A stretch of 64,000 nt of DNA, taken from positions 1 through 64,000 of the forward strand of contig JADDOH010002043.1 of NCBI GenBank assembly GCA_016648135.1, written 5' to 3'. Shown here in pieces: positions 62,296-64,000 of the stretch. Both the position numbers and the translations under genes were made by a program. This DNA is from Agrypnia vestita. Lineage: Eukaryota > Arthropoda > Insecta > Trichoptera > Phryganeidae. The number at the start of each line of letters is the position of its first letter. Within the stretch, counting starts at the first letter, position 1. Under the pieces are notes generated by a model. It did not search any database. It saw nothing but the letters and a program-made list of their open reading frames with translations, and was not told where the DNA came from.

Positions 62296-63979
62296 TTAAA
62301 GCAACATTCTTTATATGTGTATTATCACATTCTTTCGAATTATAGCCGCATCCGGTCCGTTTGTTAGCGCTAGTATTACGTATTTCATTCATATTTATTT
62401 ATGGGCTATTTTGGGTTGTGAATTGAATCGCCCTTTCACGGGCACTTTTCCCTACTACGGGTTTCGATATCCTTTCTCCGTAGGGTGTAATTAATAACTT
62501 TACTAACCGATGTTTAATATAGTGAAAAAAAAGTGTCCTGTCAATTCACTGCATAAAGCATAAATGGATTCCTCGTTCAAGAAAATGAATAACATTGTTC
62601 CAAGCTAGATTAAGACGAGATTGTTTTTCTATCTTTTGATCGTTTTACTCTGGCTGCTGTACTGCAGCATCATTATTCCAGTTGATTGAATTATCTGAGT
62701 GCATCTTGCACGATAGGTGGCACTCCCGGTGCAGTCCTGCTGATGGAGAATCTGACCAGCCCGCCCGGTGCACTTGGGGATTGACTCGTCCGCGCACATG
62801 AAGCTCAAGCCTGTTTATGATCCTCGTTTTTAATATCGTGGGATTCGTAATTGTGCAGACGAACAGTTTTATTTGAGGGCAGCAATATCAGACCGAGGTA
62901 TTTCAGAGATGAATACAAAAAACCTGTCACTACTCGAGGAAATTATTCTGGAATCTGTAAAGTCCACATCTTATTGGGAATGAGTTTTCACCATACACAC
63001 GTGTATAAATAAATATTAAACTTTTAAATATAGATATTGCTGTCTTAATAAGTGGATATTAACTATGATGTTTCAGTCTAAAATTGAAACCAACTCTCAG
63101 TTTAGTTTAGAAGTTTAGAAGCGGTCATTTGATTGATTGGTTGAAGTGTATGTTGCTACCTGTACTTTTATGATTGGAAACATGTTTTTGGAAGGGATAG
63201 AGCTATATTTCCCATAAAATACCGAATCGTTGCATTCCAGGGTTCGAAGAAATCTGACTTTTATACTTAAAATCTGCGTTTTTGATATATATCCGATATA
63301 TATCAAAACTTTTTTTCTCCTTTTTTGCACACGTCGATTGATACAAACTCGAAATAATTCGGAAATTTATTTTATTATTTTGTGAAGTATTATTTATTAA
63401 ATAAATGAATTGCATACTGAAAAAGCTTGTATATGCAATTATTATATTTAAGTTATAAAAGTTGCTCTTTCTAATGTAGGTGTTTCTTTGTGTGAAATAA
63501 AAAACGGATTATATGAAACAAATTTAACTTTTATTTCGTATTCGATATTCGAACTTACTGTGTCGTTCGTTATATAGCGTATACCAAAAAAAAAACCTAG
63601 CACTTTTTAAAATACAGCTAGCGCCTCCTAGTAACGACCAAAGATATAAAAAAAACAACCTGTAGCATTTTTTTTAAATACAAGTAGTGCCATCTAACGA
63701 CCGCAGAAAGTTTTTTGGATGTATATCAAAAATAAAAATCATGCCATAAATATCGTGATATATATCCTCGAACCCTGTTGCATTCTAAGTTAGTTATTCT
63801 CGGTGACTGCATTAAATTTTTTATTTATATTTCTACCTTTGCTTTTGTACCTCTTATTTTATTTTCAATGTCATCAGGATCGAAACCTCTGGCGACGACC
63901 TGCTCGAGGGCGCACACGTCTTCAGCCTCACTGTCCATGTTTGCCGTTTTGCTGATGGTACCGTCTCTCTCCCCAGGTT
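62296..63979. other. Long stretch without a recognised gene
   Basis: Probably single-copy or old repeat DNA. ATATATCCGATATATATC near 63286-63304 is a small palindrome, and AAAAxAACCTxxxAGCxxTTTTT recurs near 63588 and 63655. The last 100 bases are GC-richer. Confidence 0.3.
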
Positions 63980-64000
63980 ACCTGCTGACGAGGGTGGAAG
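63966..64000 (+). other. Possible splice acceptor and exon start at the window edge
   Basis: TCTCTCTCCCCAG (63967-63979) is a pyrimidine tract with AG, followed by GTTACCTGCTGACGAGGGTG; one frame reads YLLTRVE and is open to the edge. The stretch is too short to name a gene. Confidence 0.3.

Overview
The window is eukaryotic and almost certainly arthropod, most likely insect: an AT-rich background built from Tc1/mariner, hAT, PIF/Harbinger-like, Penelope-like and non-LTR elements, with MADF-domain fragments, which are typical of insects. The order cannot be fixed from the sequence; several repeat types are common in moths and hemipterans. I find no convincing host gene. Nearly every reading frame with recognisable protein similarity belongs to a mobile element, and the long frames in the GC-rich patches look like composition artefacts. 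The one hint of a host exon is a splice-acceptor-like site at the extreme right edge.

Layout. 0-9 kb: a hammerhead-bearing hairpin, the (TTAG)-tailed non-LTR family called RTE1 here (including a twin-primed insertion at 3.9-4.5 kb), other LINE ends, and a TA-flanked foldback MITE family. 9-17 kb: tRNA-derived SINE relics, a 0.73 kb terminal-inverted-repeat (TIR) element, GC-rich islands, CR1/L2-like LINE ends. 17-25 kb: a hAT element with nested repeats, a Penelope-like (PLE) GIY-YIG fragment with its hammerhead motif, more RTE1, and a 287-bp tandem duplication. 25-33 kb: GC islands, hairpins, and two neighbouring small TIR elements, one carrying a MADF-domain frame and one a Harbinger-type transposase N-terminus. 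33-39 kb: a three-level nest (hAT in a LINE tail in RTE1), one of two PIF/Harbinger MITEs, and dispersed families X and Y. 40-46 kb: LINE ends and a broken mariner. 46-52 kb: foldback MITEs, an ORF1-like relic, another hAT MITE and a second PLE fragment with a hammerhead motif. 52-55 kb: an apparently intact mariner with a DD34D transposase, then the second Harbinger MITE. 55-64 kb: more LINE ends, a long near-perfect hairpin and AT-rich DNA.

The parts that go together are selfish systems. The intact mariner could act on its inverted, doubly mutated sister 9 kb away. RTE1 copies share a (TTAG)n tail and show target-site duplications. Small Harbinger-like elements keep only the MADF DNA-binding gene, or only a transposase start, and would depend on proteins made elsewhere. 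Most striking, at least eight hammerhead-ribozyme-like motifs of the Penelope type are scattered through the window. Their helix III segments differ in sequence but are palindromic, or palindromic before CpG decay, as expected if they work as dimers. Names such as RTE1, MITE-1 and family X are local labels; clade assignments were not tested by search or phylogeny.
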